From Hyphomicrobiales bacterium (GTDB lineage: Bacteria > Pseudomonadota > Alphaproteobacteria > Rhizobiales > Ancalomicrobiaceae), in assembly GCA_021286855.1 (NCBI GenBank), contig JAJTBO010000001.1, positions 372,001 to 436,000 of the forward strand: a stretch of 64,000 nt of DNA, in the 5' to 3' direction. This document shows positions 1-9,441 of the stretch, piece after piece. The position numbers and the translations under genes are program-made. Within the stretch, counting starts at the first letter, position 1; each line of letters opens with the position of its first letter. Below the pieces are notes generated by a model that ran no database searches, was not told the origin of the DNA, and saw only the letters and a program-made list of their open reading frames with translations.

Positions 1-269
1 TGCACTGTCGTTTCGCCGATCGGCTTGTTGTGGCGACCCGACCGACCTGCGTCTCGTTGCGGTCGACTGACGCGCCGAAATAAAAATCGCTCCGACATCT
101 TGTGCTCGGCGGCGCTTCTGCCTATACGAAGACATCGATTTACGGGCGAAGTGATTCAGCCGGCTTTTTTGCGAATTGAACCGCGTTTCAGCGGCGTCGT
201 TCGTGTCGGTCGAGTTTCCTCATCCGCAGGTTCGACCCGAGGCTCCGCCTCCGGCAAGACAGGTGAAAG
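1..269 (+). promoter_or_regulatory. Upstream region of mucR, no gene seen
   Basis: No convincing coding frame is visible. The stretch has two locally AT-richer patches, around 78-105 and 130-180, in otherwise GC-rich DNA. MucR-family proteins are known to prefer AT-rich promoter DNA and often repress their own gene, so autoregulation here is a reasonable inference. I could not define a clear -35/-10 pair. Confidence 0.35.
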
Positions 270-689
270 ATGACCGACACGTCCAACAGCAATCTCATCG
301 ATCTGGCCGCCGACATCGTTTCGGCCTACGTGAGCAACAACACGGTTCCCTCGGGCGAACTGCCGAACCTGATCGCCGAAGTCTACGGCGCCCTGCAGCG
401 CACCTCCTCCGGCGTGGCGCCGGAGCCGGCTCCCGAGCCGCTGAAGCCGGCGGTTCCGGTCAAGAAGTCGGTCAACCCGGACTTCATCGTCTGCCTCGAG
501 GACGGCAAGAAGTTCAAGTCGCTGAAGCGTCACCTGCGCACGCAGTACAACATGACGCCGGAAGAGTACCGCGAGAAGTGGGGCCTGCCGGCCGACTATC
601 CGATGGTCGCCCCGAACTACGCGCAGGCGCGGTCCGACCTCGCCAAGAAGATGGGCCTCGGCCAGCAGCGCCGTCGCGGCGCGCGCTGA
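270..689 (+). CDS. mucR: MucR/Ros family transcriptional regulator
   Basis: A 139-residue protein of the usual MucR length. The N-terminal part (about 1-45) matches the MucR oligomerisation region, and a Pro/Ala-rich linker leads to the Ros-type DNA-binding domain (about 70-130), recognised by [21 protein letters not shown] and [10 protein letters not shown]. Ros proteins use a C-x2-C-x9-H-x3/4-H zinc site. Here the positions are Cys75, Asp78, His88 and then Gln92 or Tyr93, so two ligands of the classical finger are missing; zinc-free relatives that fold without metal are known. MucR proteins are global repressors acting on exopolysaccharide, motility and cell-cycle genes, and in Caulobacter they oppose CtrA. 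A purine-rich ribosome site lies just before the ATG, and a terminator hairpin follows the gene. Confidence 0.95.
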   Translation: MTDTSNSNLIDLAADIVSAYVSNNTVPSGELPNLIAEVYGALQRTSSGVAPEPAPEPLKPAVPVKKSVNPDFIVCLEDGKKFKSLKRHLRTQYNMTPEEYREKWGLPADYPMVAPNYAQARSDLAKKMGLGQQRRRGAR

Positions 690-712
690 TCCCATCTCGA
701 TCTCTCGATGCG

Positions 713-748
713 ACGCCGCGGGTCTCACGATCCGCGGCGTTTCTTTTT
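713..748 (+). terminator. Rho-independent terminator after mucR
   Basis: Perfect 9-bp stem ACGCCGCGG (713-721) with CCGCGGCGT (732-740), a 10-nt loop, then TTCTTTTTG. This is a classical intrinsic terminator for mucR. The stop codon of the convergent gene at 725 lies in the loop. The minus strand has no U tract, so it should work mainly for mucR. Confidence 0.85.
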
Positions 749-1084
749 GTCCGGGCTCGGCCGCCGCGATGCGTCGGCGTCGGCCGTCGGGGAGAGAGCG
801 CGTGCGGGTCGCGCCGCCGCCCGTTCCGCCGCCAGCGCCTCGACGAGCCCGACGTGGCGCGCGAGGCTGTAGCTCCAATGGCCCGCCCGACCGCGCCGTC
901 GCTCCGCCGCCAGGGCTCGCGTCAGACGGTCGAGGACGTGTCGGCGTCCCGAGGGACTGCGGTCGGTGAGCTCGTCGGGCGTCAGCGGCGTCAGTCGCGG
1001 CAGCAGGCGGGCTCGTTCGGCTTCGTCGCGCCAGAGGGCGGAGGGGCGGGGCGGGGCGGCTCGGCGTCGGTCGTGGCGGGTCAT
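725..1084 (-). CDS. Conserved hypothetical basic protein
   Basis: A 119-residue Arg-rich soluble protein without signal peptide or membrane segment. The middle, about 20-90, has a regular helical pattern with ARLLPRLTPLTPDEL and GRAGHWSYSLARHVGLVEAL; I recall similar short proteins in Rhizobiales genomes but know no function. The tail is Lys/Arg/Ser-rich and probably disordered. It converges on mucR and its stop lies in the loop of the mucR terminator. Coding is supported by the coherent central block and by a position-specific base pattern like its neighbours; function is unknown. Confidence 0.55.
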   Translation of the reverse strand: MTRHDRRRAAPPRPSALWRDEAERARLLPRLTPLTPDELTDRSPSGRRHVLDRLTRALAAERRRGRAGHWSYSLARHVGLVEALAAERAAARPARALSPTADADASRRPSPDKKKRRGS

Positions 1085-1200
1085 CGTCGTCCTCTTCGGG
1101 TCGGGACCCCCATTGTCACCCCGTTCCGACCGCCCGAGGACAACCTCCGACTTGTCCGACGCAACGAGAAATTGGCAAAATTCACCATATATATCTTCAG

Positions 1201-1230
1201 TTATCCCCGTCGCTCTCCACCCCCGGATAA
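1201..1230. promoter_or_regulatory. Inverted pair of DnaA-box-like sequences
   Basis: TTATCCCCG (1201-1209) matches the DnaA box TTATCCACA at 7 of 9 positions. CCCGGATAA (1222-1230) reads TTATCCGGG on the other strand (6 of 9). They form an inverted TTATCC...GGATAA pair 45-75 nt upstream of a gene encoding a protein with only the DnaA DNA-binding domain. Autoregulation or competition with DnaA is an inference from this placement. Confidence 0.4.
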
Positions 1231-1274
1231 TCGAGAGGTATTTATTCCTATCTCTCGCGACGGGGGGATCGTCG

Positions 1275-1721
1275 ATGCAGCCTCATTCCATCCGGACTTG
1301 CGAACCCGAACCGCCCATCGCGCCGAAGCGGCGTCACGTTGCGATCCGGCGTCGCAGACCGCGCCGCGCCGCCGACCGTCGCGCCGAGGCCGACCGCATC
1401 GCCGCCCGCTGTCGCTGTCTCGAGACCGTGGTGGCGCGCGCCTACGGCCTGTCGGTCGCCGATCTGCGCGACGCCTCGCGCGGCCATGCGCCGGTCGCCT
1501 TCGCGCGCCAAGTGGCGATGTACGTGGCGCACGTCTGGTTCGCGCTCTCCCTCAGCGCGGTCGGCCGCTGTTTCGGCCGTGACCGCACCACCGTCGCCCA
1601 CGCCTGCCGGGTGGTCGAGGAGCGTCGCGAAGATCCGAACATCGACCGGGTCGTCGCGGCGATCGAAGCCGCCGCCGATCTGTGGATCGACTTCTCCGGC
1701 GATCTGGAGTGCGCGCGATGA
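1275..1721 (+). CDS. DnaA C-terminal (domain IV) protein without AAA+ domain
   Basis: A 148-residue protein. Residues 1-45 are very Arg-rich. Residues about 48-135 resemble DnaA domain IV: FARQVAMYVAH (76-86), a hydrophobic helix, then the signature-like GRDRTTVAHACRVVE (101-115), which corresponds to the DnaA recognition helix and the DnaA-box-contacting loop. There is no Walker A or AAA+ module, so it cannot initiate replication like DnaA; it may bind DnaA boxes as a repressor or competitor. The ATG at 1275 is chosen because it follows a G-rich site and upstream in-frame sequence is low-complexity. Its stop overlaps the next start as ATGA, so the two are probably one translational unit. Confidence 0.8.
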   Translation: MQPHSIRTCEPEPPIAPKRRHVAIRRRRPRRAADRRAEADRIAARCRCLETVVARAYGLSVADLRDASRGHAPVAFARQVAMYVAHVWFALSLSAVGRCFGRDRTTVAHACRVVEERREDPNIDRVVAAIEAAADLWIDFSGDLECAR

Positions 1722-2557
1722 TCGCTCCTGCCGACGCATTCGAGAGACGGGATCGCCGCCTGCTGGCGCTGCTCGAGGGCGGCGAAGGCCGGCTGGAGGG
1801 CGAGGACGGCTCGATCCTTCGGGTCGCCGGCCGCGACGGGCTCAAGCGGGCGCGGCTCGACCCGGCGCGCCTCGACGCCTGGCGCGACGCCGGCTGGGTG
1901 CGGATCGACGGCGCTTCGCCCCGGCGGATCCGCTTGACGGATCTCGGCCGCGCCCGCCTGCGCCGCGCCGAGACCCTGGGCGAGATCGACGGCTTCCGCC
2001 TCCAGCACGGCGAAGTTCGCCCCTCAGGCGCGGCAGGCGCCGTCGGCGCGGCGACGGATCATGCCGAGAGCCCGCTCGCCTGGCTGGCGCGCCGCCGTGA
2101 TCGCGACGGCCGCGCCTATCTCTCTCCGGCCCGCCTCGCCGCCGGCGAGCGCCTGCGCGCCGACTACACGCTGGCGAAGATGATGCCGACCGTCACCTCG
2201 AACTGGTCGATCGGCCGCATTCAGGGCGGCGCGGCCGGCGTCGCCGGTCTCGCCGACCTGACCGATCGGGCGGTCGCCGCCCGCGGCCGGGTCGAGGCGG
2301 CGCTCGCCGCCGTCGGCCTCGATCTCGCCGGCGTCCTCGTCGACGTCTGCTGTTTCCTCAAAGGGCTGGAGACGGTGGAGAGCGAACGCCGTTGGCCGGC
2401 GCGCTCCGCCAAGGTGGTGCTCGACATCGCCCTCGGCCGCCTCGCCGATCACTACGGCCTCGCCGAGGAGGCGCGCGGTCCCGATCGGACGGGTCGCCTG
2501 CGCGCCTGGGGAACGCCCGATCATCGTCCGAGCGAACGACGGAGCCCGCCCGCCTGA
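1718..2557 (+). CDS. DUF6456 domain protein
   Basis: A 279-residue soluble protein that starts inside the stop of the DnaA-domain gene (ATGA), implying translational coupling. Residues 1-105 look like a winged-helix-like region (LDAWRDAGWVRIDG...RRIRLTDLGRARL). Residues about 120-265 form the region I associate with DUF6456 (SPLAWLARRRDRDGRAYLSPARLAAGERLRADY split over two helices, then LVDVCCFLKGLETVE and ARSAKVVLDIALGRLADHYG), found as a pair with the DnaA-like gene in Rhizobiales. The C-terminal block resembles phage and GTA-regulator style DNA-binding proteins with a short helical core. Function is not established; a DNA-binding role is inferred. Confidence 0.75.
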   Translation: MIAPADAFERRDRRLLALLEGGEGRLEGEDGSILRVAGRDGLKRARLDPARLDAWRDAGWVRIDGASPRRIRLTDLGRARLRRAETLGEIDGFRLQHGEVRPSGAAGAVGAATDHAESPLAWLARRRDRDGRAYLSPARLAAGERLRADYTLAKMMPTVTSNWSIGRIQGGAAGVAGLADLTDRAVAARGRVEAALAAVGLDLAGVLVDVCCFLKGLETVESERRWPARSAKVVLDIALGRLADHYGLAEEARGPDRTGRLRAWGTPDHRPSERRSPPA

Positions 2558-2567
2558 TCCGGTGGGT

Positions 2568-2996
2568 TCAGCCGGCGGCGAGGGCGGCGCGGGCGTCGGC
2601 GCGGATCCGATCGATCATCGCATTGACGCCGTTCGCCCGCTGCGGCGTGATGTGGTCGCGCAGCGAGATCTCGGTAAAGATCGGCTCGGGATCGAGGCCG
2701 AGGATCTCCTGCGCCGAACGGCCGGAGAAGATCGCCAGCATCACCGCGACCAGTCCCTTGACGATGTGCGCGTCGGAATCGCCGGAGAAGACGAGATGCG
2801 GCCCGTCCGCGCCGTTCGGCTCGACCCGCGTCGCCAGCCACACCTGCGAGGCGCAGCCGCGCACCTTGTTGGCGTCGGTGCGATCGCTTTCGGCCAAGGG
2901 TTCGAGCGCCTTGCCGAGCTCGATGAGATAGCGATAGCGCTCTTCCCAGTCGTCGATGACGTCGAAGTCGGCGATGATGTCGTCGATGGCGGCCAC
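2568..2996 (-). CDS. sufE: SufE cysteine desulfuration protein
   Basis: A 142-residue SufE, normal length. SufE accepts persulfide sulfur from the desulfurase SufS and passes it to the SufBCD scaffold in cytosolic iron-sulfur cluster assembly. Conserved landmarks are DWEERYRYLIELGKALEPL near the N terminus, the sulfur-acceptor Cys48 in KVRGCASQVW, and SGRSAQEILGLD near the middle. It converges on the DUF6456 gene. The upstream region, read on its own strand, contains CTATAG about 25 nt before the start, a plausible -10 element. The rest of the suf operon is not in the window. Confidence 0.95.
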   Translation of the reverse strand: MAAIDDIIADFDVIDDWEERYRYLIELGKALEPLAESDRTDANKVRGCASQVWLATRVEPNGADGPHLVFSGDSDAHIVKGLVAVMLAIFSGRSAQEILGLDPEPIFTEISLRDHITPQRANGVNAMIDRIRADARAALAAG

Positions 2997-3081
2997 GGCG
3001 GAGGTCTCCCTTCGCCTTCTCTATAGCCGCGGCGGCTCCGTCGGGGAACCTCCGCCGCTCGGCCGCGATGCGGAATTGGTC

Positions 3082-3465
3082 TCAGGAGAGCGGGCGCGCC
3101 TGCGGCAGAGGGATCGCCGCGCGGGTCGCCGCCGGTCGTTCGTCGACGCGCGGAGCGGTCGCGTCCGTCGCCGGCGTCGAGCCGGTCGGCGTCGCGTCGC
3201 GGCCGTCGAGCTGCTGATAGACCCAGCGCGCGCCGGTGCGCGCCTTGGCGCCGAACCCATCGAGCGCCACCCGTCCGGTGTCGCAGGTCGTCGGATTGCG
3301 TTCGCAGAACCCTTCCAGGTCGCGCAGGGTCGAGTGCGCCGCGCCGATCGCCTCGAAGGTCGAGACCTCGCGCCGATCGGCCTTGACCGACGTCTCCGTC
3401 GGATCGGCCGGAATGAGCAGCACCACGAGCGACAGCCAGAAGGCGGCGCGCAGAAGGAAAAACAT
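3082..3465 (-). CDS. DUF5330-like exported protein
   Basis: A 127-residue protein starting at MFFLLRAAFWLSLVVLLIP, one N-terminal membrane or signal segment, followed by a short folded region with FEAIGAAHSTLRDLEGFCERNPTTCDTG split around two Cys (a likely disulfide) and a Pro/Ala/Thr-rich tail. This layout is typical of the DUF5330 family of Rhizobiales. The start at 3465 is chosen because GGGGAGG lies 7 nt upstream and the signal segment begins there; an upstream in-frame ATG at 3531 would add a basic, unlikely leader. Probably periplasmic and anchored; function unknown. Confidence 0.7.
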   Translation of the reverse strand: MFFLLRAAFWLSLVVLLIPADPTETSVKADRREVSTFEAIGAAHSTLRDLEGFCERNPTTCDTGRVALDGFGAKARTGARWVYQQLDGRDATPTGSTPATDATAPRVDERPAATRAAIPLPQARPLS

Positions 3466-3551
3466 CGAAAGCCTCCCCGTGAGACCTCTCCGACGCGGAC
3501 GAGAGCCCGGATGTCGGAACGTCGTCACCATAGCCGGCGCGGCTGAAGACC

Positions 3552-3614
3552 CGGTTCAGGCGATCGCTCGCATTTGAACGAAGTTTCGAGGAAACCCGTT
3601 CAGACGGCGTTCAC
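3552..3614. promoter_or_regulatory. CGTTCA direct repeats, OmpR-family-type site
   Basis: CGTTCAG (3597-3603) and CGTTCAC (3608-3614) repeat with an 11-bp period, the spacing typical of OmpR/PhoP-type regulators. GGTTCAG lies at about 3552-3558 and an opposite-strand copy (TGAACG) at 3575-3580. An almost identical repeat precedes feuN at 32455-32472. The site lies between the divergent DUF5330 gene and the kinase gene. Confidence 0.45.
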
Positions 3615-3734
3615 CATGTCGACGATCGATCCGCCTTCGGCGACGGAAATCCGTCGTCCCTCCCTTTTTCACCGCCGCCGCCGGGCTCTCGCCGCCGCCC
3701 GCCCCCGCCTCTTCAACAGGCTGTTAAGTCGCCG

Positions 3735-5606
<1,872 letters not shown>

Positions 5607-5607
5607 G

Positions 5608-6621
5608 ATGACGAGATCCGCCCGCCCCACCGCCCGCACCTGGGACGACGAACCGGTCGCCCGCGCCGCCCGCCCCGGCGGTCTGCCGCTGCGTCTGGCC
5701 GAGCTCATTCTGAGCCACCCGGTCACCGCCGGCGGCGTCTTCCTGTCCCTGACCATGATCGGCGTGATCGCCGGCAACGCCCTCGGCAATCAGCCGAGCC
5801 GCCATCCCCATCCCTGGTTCCAGACCCGCGTCTCCGCCGAACCGGCGAAGGCCGACGTCGTGCCGCTGCCGCAGCCCGCGCCGCAGCTCCAGCCGGCGGA
5901 GGCGAAGCCGCTGATCCCGACCGCCCCGGTCGTGGCGCCCTCCGCGCTGCCGCGCCCCCGTCCGATCGGCTCGGCCGAACCCGCGACGCTGCGCGATCTC
6001 CAGACCGCTCTGCGCGATCACGGCCTCTACGCCGGTCAGCTCGACGGCGTGATGGGGCCGGCCACCGCCGAAGCGATCCGCGCCTTCGAAAAGCGCATCG
6101 GCGCGCCGGTCACCGGCGAGCCGAGCGAGCTCCTGCTCGCCACCGCGCGCGCCCTCCACCCCGCCGAACCGGCGACCACCGCCTCGACGCCGCTCCAGAC
6201 GCAGCGGCGCAGCGACGTCCAGCCGACGCCGGCCGCCGGCCTCGACATGCGCCCGACCGGATCGATCGGCGCGCCGTCGATGCGCATCGCCGTCGCCGAC
6301 GCGGTCGCCGCCCCGGTCTCCGTCGAAGAAGCGAACCTGTTGCCGGTGGTCGACGAGGTCGAAGGTCCCGTGCTCTCCGGCGCGATCCGCCGGGCGCAAC
6401 GCGAACCGCTCGCCGCCGGGGGGGACACCAGGCTGCAGAAGCTGCAACGCGGCCTGATCGCCGCCGGTTACGGGCCGCTCAAGGCCGACGGCCGTTGGGA
6501 CGATCGCTCTGCGTCCGCCGTGCGTCGCTTCGAGGCCGATCGCGGCTGGCCGGTGACCGGCCGCCCGAGCGCTCGGCTCCAGGCGTTGCTGTCGCCGCCC
6601 GCGCCCACCGCCGCTCGCTGA
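5608..6621 (+). CDS. Membrane-anchored peptidoglycan-binding protein
   Basis: A 337-residue protein: a basic cytoplasmic N terminus, one membrane segment (about 40-58, VTAGGVFLSLTMIGVIAGNA), a Pro/Ala-rich spacer, then two PG_binding_1 type modules. The first (about 128-172) contains LRDLQTALRDHGLYAGQLDG and ATAEAIRAFEKR; the second (about 275-330) contains LQKLQRGLIAAGYGPLKADG and SASAVRRFEADRGW. These modules bind cell-wall peptidoglycan, so the protein probably tethers the inner membrane to the wall from the periplasm. The start is one base after the kinase stop, and the DUF1491 gene follows 20 nt later, so the three are probably an operon. Confidence 0.85.
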   Translation: MTRSARPTARTWDDEPVARAARPGGLPLRLAELILSHPVTAGGVFLSLTMIGVIAGNALGNQPSRHPHPWFQTRVSAEPAKADVVPLPQPAPQLQPAEAKPLIPTAPVVAPSALPRPRPIGSAEPATLRDLQTALRDHGLYAGQLDGVMGPATAEAIRAFEKRIGAPVTGEPSELLLATARALHPAEPATTASTPLQTQRRSDVQPTPAAGLDMRPTGSIGAPSMRIAVADAVAAPVSVEEANLLPVVDEVEGPVLSGAIRRAQREPLAAGGDTRLQKLQRGLIAAGYGPLKADGRWDDRSASAVRRFEADRGWPVTGRPSARLQALLSPPAPTAAR

Positions 6622-6641
6622 GCGGGAGGAGGAACGGGACC

Positions 6642-7028
6642 GTGCGCCTCACCTCCGAGTTCTGGGTTTCCGCTCTGATCCGCCGCGCCGACGCGGCCGG
6701 CGTCGCCGCCGTGGTGCGTCGCCGCGGCGATGCGACCGCCGGCGCGGTCTGGGTGGTCGTCGACCGTCTCGACGGCGCAGCCGATCTGCACGTGCCCGCG
6801 CCGCAGAGCCTCTTCGACGAGGACGCGTCGGAACGTCGGCTCGAGACGGTTCTCCGACGCGCCTCGGCCGAGGAGATCGCGGCGCGCATCGCCTCGGAAG
6901 CGCGTTTCGATCCCGATTTCTGGGTCGTCGAAGTGGAGGATCGCCTCGGCCGCTCCTTCGTCGAGCCGCCGCCGATCGATCCGGACGCGCCGTCGCCGGC
7001 GCGTCCGGACTGGCCGCCGAAACTCTGA
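6642..7028 (+). CDS. DUF1491 family protein
   Basis: A 128-residue cytosolic protein of the DUF1491 family of alphaproteobacteria: LTSEFWVSALIRRA near the N terminus, a central beta-rich GAVWVVVDRLDGAADLHVP, and DPDFWVVEVEDR toward the end. The GTG start at 6642 follows a strong GGAGGAGG site (6625-6632), better than any in-frame codon upstream. Last gene of the kinase/PG-binding operon; its stop abuts the stop of the convergent DUF2336 gene. Function unknown. Confidence 0.85.
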   Translation: MRLTSEFWVSALIRRADAAGVAAVVRRRGDATAGAVWVVVDRLDGAADLHVPAPQSLFDEDASERRLETVLRRASAEEIAARIASEARFDPDFWVVEVEDRLGRSFVEPPPIDPDAPSPARPDWPPKL

Positions 7029-8219
7029 TCAGGCGCTGCGGCTCGCCGCATCGGGACGGCGGCTCTCGCGCCGCCCGAACTCGCGCGCAGCGCCCGGCGT
7101 CTCCCGCCGCTCCGCCGCATCGGTCTGCCGCCGGACCTCGGTCCGCCGCGCGCCGTCGCTCTCCCGCCAGGCCCGCACCAGCCGCTCGGCGGTGCGTCGC
7201 GCCGTCCGTTCGATCAAGGCCACCAGATCCTGCAGCGCGCCGAGCGTCGCCGTCTCGCCGAGATGGTGCAGCAGGATCGAGGTCGCGCGGATCTCGCCGA
7301 CGCCGCAGGCGACCAGCGCCACGGCGAGGGCTTCGCCGCTCGCCTCCGAAAGCATCGCCTCGACGAGCTCGGCGCCGAGCCCGAGCCGTTGATCGAGCGC
7401 TTCGGCGAAGAAGGCCCGGTCGTTCGCCACGACGGCGGTGAGCAGCCGATCTCCGACCAGCGCCGCGTCGGCGAAGGTCTCACGCGCCGGCTGCGGCCGG
7501 AACGCGACCTCGAGCGCCGCCGTCTGCAGGGCGCGCCAACGGCCGGCCGAATCGAGCGCCAGGAAGGCGAAGCCGTCGGGAAGCGCCGCCCCCGAGGCGG
7601 TGTCTTCGCTCGGCGCGGGGTCCGTCGCCGCGCGAGCCGGCGCGGCTTCGCGGACCGGCACGCGAAACAGCGGAGGCGCGCTCGACGGACCGATCGACGC
7701 CGTCGCCACGGGGGCGGGAGACGCCTCGACCAGCGTTTCGGGAACCACGATCTCGACCTCGCGGTCGCCGCGACGGCGCGCCGCAGGGATCACCGGCTTC
7801 GTCTCGGGCGAGGCCATCGAGGTGTCGACCAGCACCGCCGCCACGTCGGGCGCGAGATCCAGGCGACGTCCGACGCAGCGCACATGGGCGGGGCCGCGCC
7901 GCATCACCTCGACGAGGTCGCTCGAGGTGAGCACCGGCGAGCGCTCGATCATCGCCTCGGCGATTTCGATCGAATCGGTGGCGAGCCGTCGCGCGATCTC
8001 GGGCGGCGTGTCGGCGCGCGCCGCCAGAGCCAGCGACACGGCGCGTCGTTCCGCCGCGCCGACGCCGTCGAGAAGCCCGCCGACCAGGGCGGCGAAGGCC
8101 CGGATCTCGCTCTTTTCATGGGTCGGAGCGAGCAGGAAGAGATCGACCGCGTCGGCGAGCACGTCTCTGGGTCTGCGGACGAATTCGTCTGAGGCGGCTT
8201 CGGTCTCGTGACGCGACAT
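7029..8219 (-). CDS. DUF2336 domain protein
   Basis: A 396-residue soluble, mostly helical protein. Residues about 15-130 carry the DUF2336 pattern (DVLADAVDLFLLAPTH, helical repeats like PPEIARRLATDSIEIAEAMIE and VLTSSDLVEVMRR), a linker of low complexity spans about 140-215, and a second helical block follows (FAFLALDSAGRW... to about 340). The C-terminal 50 residues are Arg-rich and probably disordered. DUF2336 proteins are widespread in alphaproteobacteria without a firm biochemical role. It is transcribed away from a region containing a full CtrA-type site, so cell-cycle control is possible. Confidence 0.8.
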   Translation of the reverse strand: MSRHETEAASDEFVRRPRDVLADAVDLFLLAPTHEKSEIRAFAALVGGLLDGVGAAERRAVSLALAARADTPPEIARRLATDSIEIAEAMIERSPVLTSSDLVEVMRRGPAHVRCVGRRLDLAPDVAAVLVDTSMASPETKPVIPAARRRGDREVEIVVPETLVEASPAPVATASIGPSSAPPLFRVPVREAAPARAATDPAPSEDTASGAALPDGFAFLALDSAGRWRALQTAALEVAFRPQPARETFADAALVGDRLLTAVVANDRAFFAEALDQRLGLGAELVEAMLSEASGEALAVALVACGVGEIRATSILLHHLGETATLGALQDLVALIERTARRTAERLVRAWRESDGARRTEVRRQTDAAERRETPGAAREFGRRESRRPDAASRSA

Positions 8220-8271
8220 GGACGATCTCGGGTTGGAGGGCGACGGATTTCTCCAGTATCGGCACGCTCGG

Positions 8272-8287
8272 TTAACGCCACGTTAAC
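8272..8287. promoter_or_regulatory. CtrA-type box TTAA-N7-TTAAC
   Basis: TTAA (8272-8275), seven bases CGCCACG, TTAAC (8283-8287): an exact match to the CtrA consensus TTAA-N7-TTAA. It sits inside an 8-bp inverted repeat GGTTAACG/CGTTAACC. It lies about 50 nt upstream of the DUF2336 start on the minus strand and 125 nt upstream of the small gene at 8412, so it could serve either. Confidence 0.75.
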
Positions 8288-8411
8288 CTTGATTGCGCAT
8301 GGATCGGTTGGAGCGGTCCGTCGGTCCCGCTCATTCGATCACGAAGCGCCGCCGCCTCCGGGCGTCGGTTTCACATCCTTCGCCTCGCCGAAACCGTGAG
8401 AGGTCCGATCG

Positions 8412-8597
8412 ATGGGAGATGTCGTGCATCTGGTCGTCCGGCCGCGGCGGTCCTCGTCGTGGCGCGGCGGCCCCACGAACCGAACGGGCGAGATCGCCCT
8501 CTTCACCGGCGTTCGCATCGAACGCTGGAGCGAGGAGCGTCCGCCCGAACCACGCGATCCGAAGGGCCGGCCGCCGCGGGGACGACGGGGCCGCTAG
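8412..8597 (+). CDS. Small conserved hypothetical protein
   Basis: A 61-residue protein with GEIALFTGVRIERW (26-39) in the centre, a motif I recall from short Rhizobiales proteins of this size; the C terminus is Arg/Gly/Pro-rich. A GAGAGG site precedes the ATG. No membrane segment. The gene lies 30 nt upstream of the lipoprotein gene and is probably cotranscribed with it. Function unknown. Confidence 0.55.
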   Translation: MGDVVHLVVRPRRSSSWRGGPTNRTGEIALFTGVRIERWSEERPPEPRDPKGRPPRGRRGR

Positions 8598-8627
8598 CGG
8601 TTCGAGCGAGAGGAGCGAGGCGCGTCC

Positions 8628-9434
8628 ATGGTTCCGGTCGAGCGCCGCCCGGCGGCGCTGCTGCTCCTCGCGCTCCTCCTCGCCGGCTGCGCCCGCGAGA
8701 CCGGCGACTTCGGCCGCGCGCCGCGCAACGCGCTCGACGACCGCGCCAAACCCTTCGCCGGCGACATGATCGCCCGCCATCTGCGCGGCGAACTCGTCTC
8801 CGACTTCAATCGCACCGACGACGAGAACGTCCTGCGCGATCGCTCGTGGTCGATCGTCCGCGCGCCTCATGCCGAGGACTGGTTCGGCCATCTCCTGGTC
8901 GAAGGCCAGCGCACCCGCATCCTGCCGGAGATCGATTCGCGTTTCGACCCGTCCGGCTACTACGCCTATCTGAGGCGCGACGCCTTCCGCTCCAGCGAGG
9001 CGCGCTGGAACCGGCTCTTCGCCGACATGCAGGCCGACACCGAGTTGGTCGGTCCGTTCTGGGGCGAGGCGCGCCGCGTCCGCGAGGGCGATCGCCTGCG
9101 TCTCTCCACCCTCGACGGCCGCCGCGACGTCTCCGCCGAGGAATTGCGCGACGCCACCGCCCGCATCGACGAAAACGCCCGCGTCGTCGATTGGGTCTGG
9201 CGCGCCCTGCGCTTCCGCCTGCGCGCCTATCGCATCGCCATCGATCGGATGATGGTCGAGACGCCGAGCGACCGGCTGTGGGAGGCCAACCAGCTGTGGA
9301 ACGCCTATCGCCGCGCCATCGAGGCGGCGGAGGCCGACTTCCCCGCAGGCGTTCGCCGTGGCGCGCCGGGCGGCGCTCGGCCGTCGCGCTATTCGCAGGG
9401 CGCCGGCATCCAGGAAGTCGTTCCGCAGAAGTGA
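8628..9434 (+). CDS. Predicted lipoprotein, conserved hypothetical
   Basis: A 268-residue protein with a lipoprotein signal: basic start, Leu-rich core and lipobox LLAGC with Cys21 as the lipidated residue. The mature part has charged helices and the motifs DWFGHLLVEGQRTRI and SGYYAYLRRDAF, with no enzyme motif I recognise. Likely attached to the inner or outer membrane facing the periplasm. It lies downstream of the small gene at 8412 and of the CtrA-type site. Function unknown. Confidence 0.75.
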   Translation: MVPVERRPAALLLLALLLAGCARETGDFGRAPRNALDDRAKPFAGDMIARHLRGELVSDFNRTDDENVLRDRSWSIVRAPHAEDWFGHLLVEGQRTRILPEIDSRFDPSGYYAYLRRDAFRSSEARWNRLFADMQADTELVGPFWGEARRVREGDRLRLSTLDGRRDVSAEELRDATARIDENARVVDWVWRALRFRLRAYRIAIDRMMVETPSDRLWEANQLWNAYRRAIEAAEADFPAGVRRGAPGGARPSRYSQGAGIQEVVPQK

Positions 9435-9441
9435 GCGCCGC

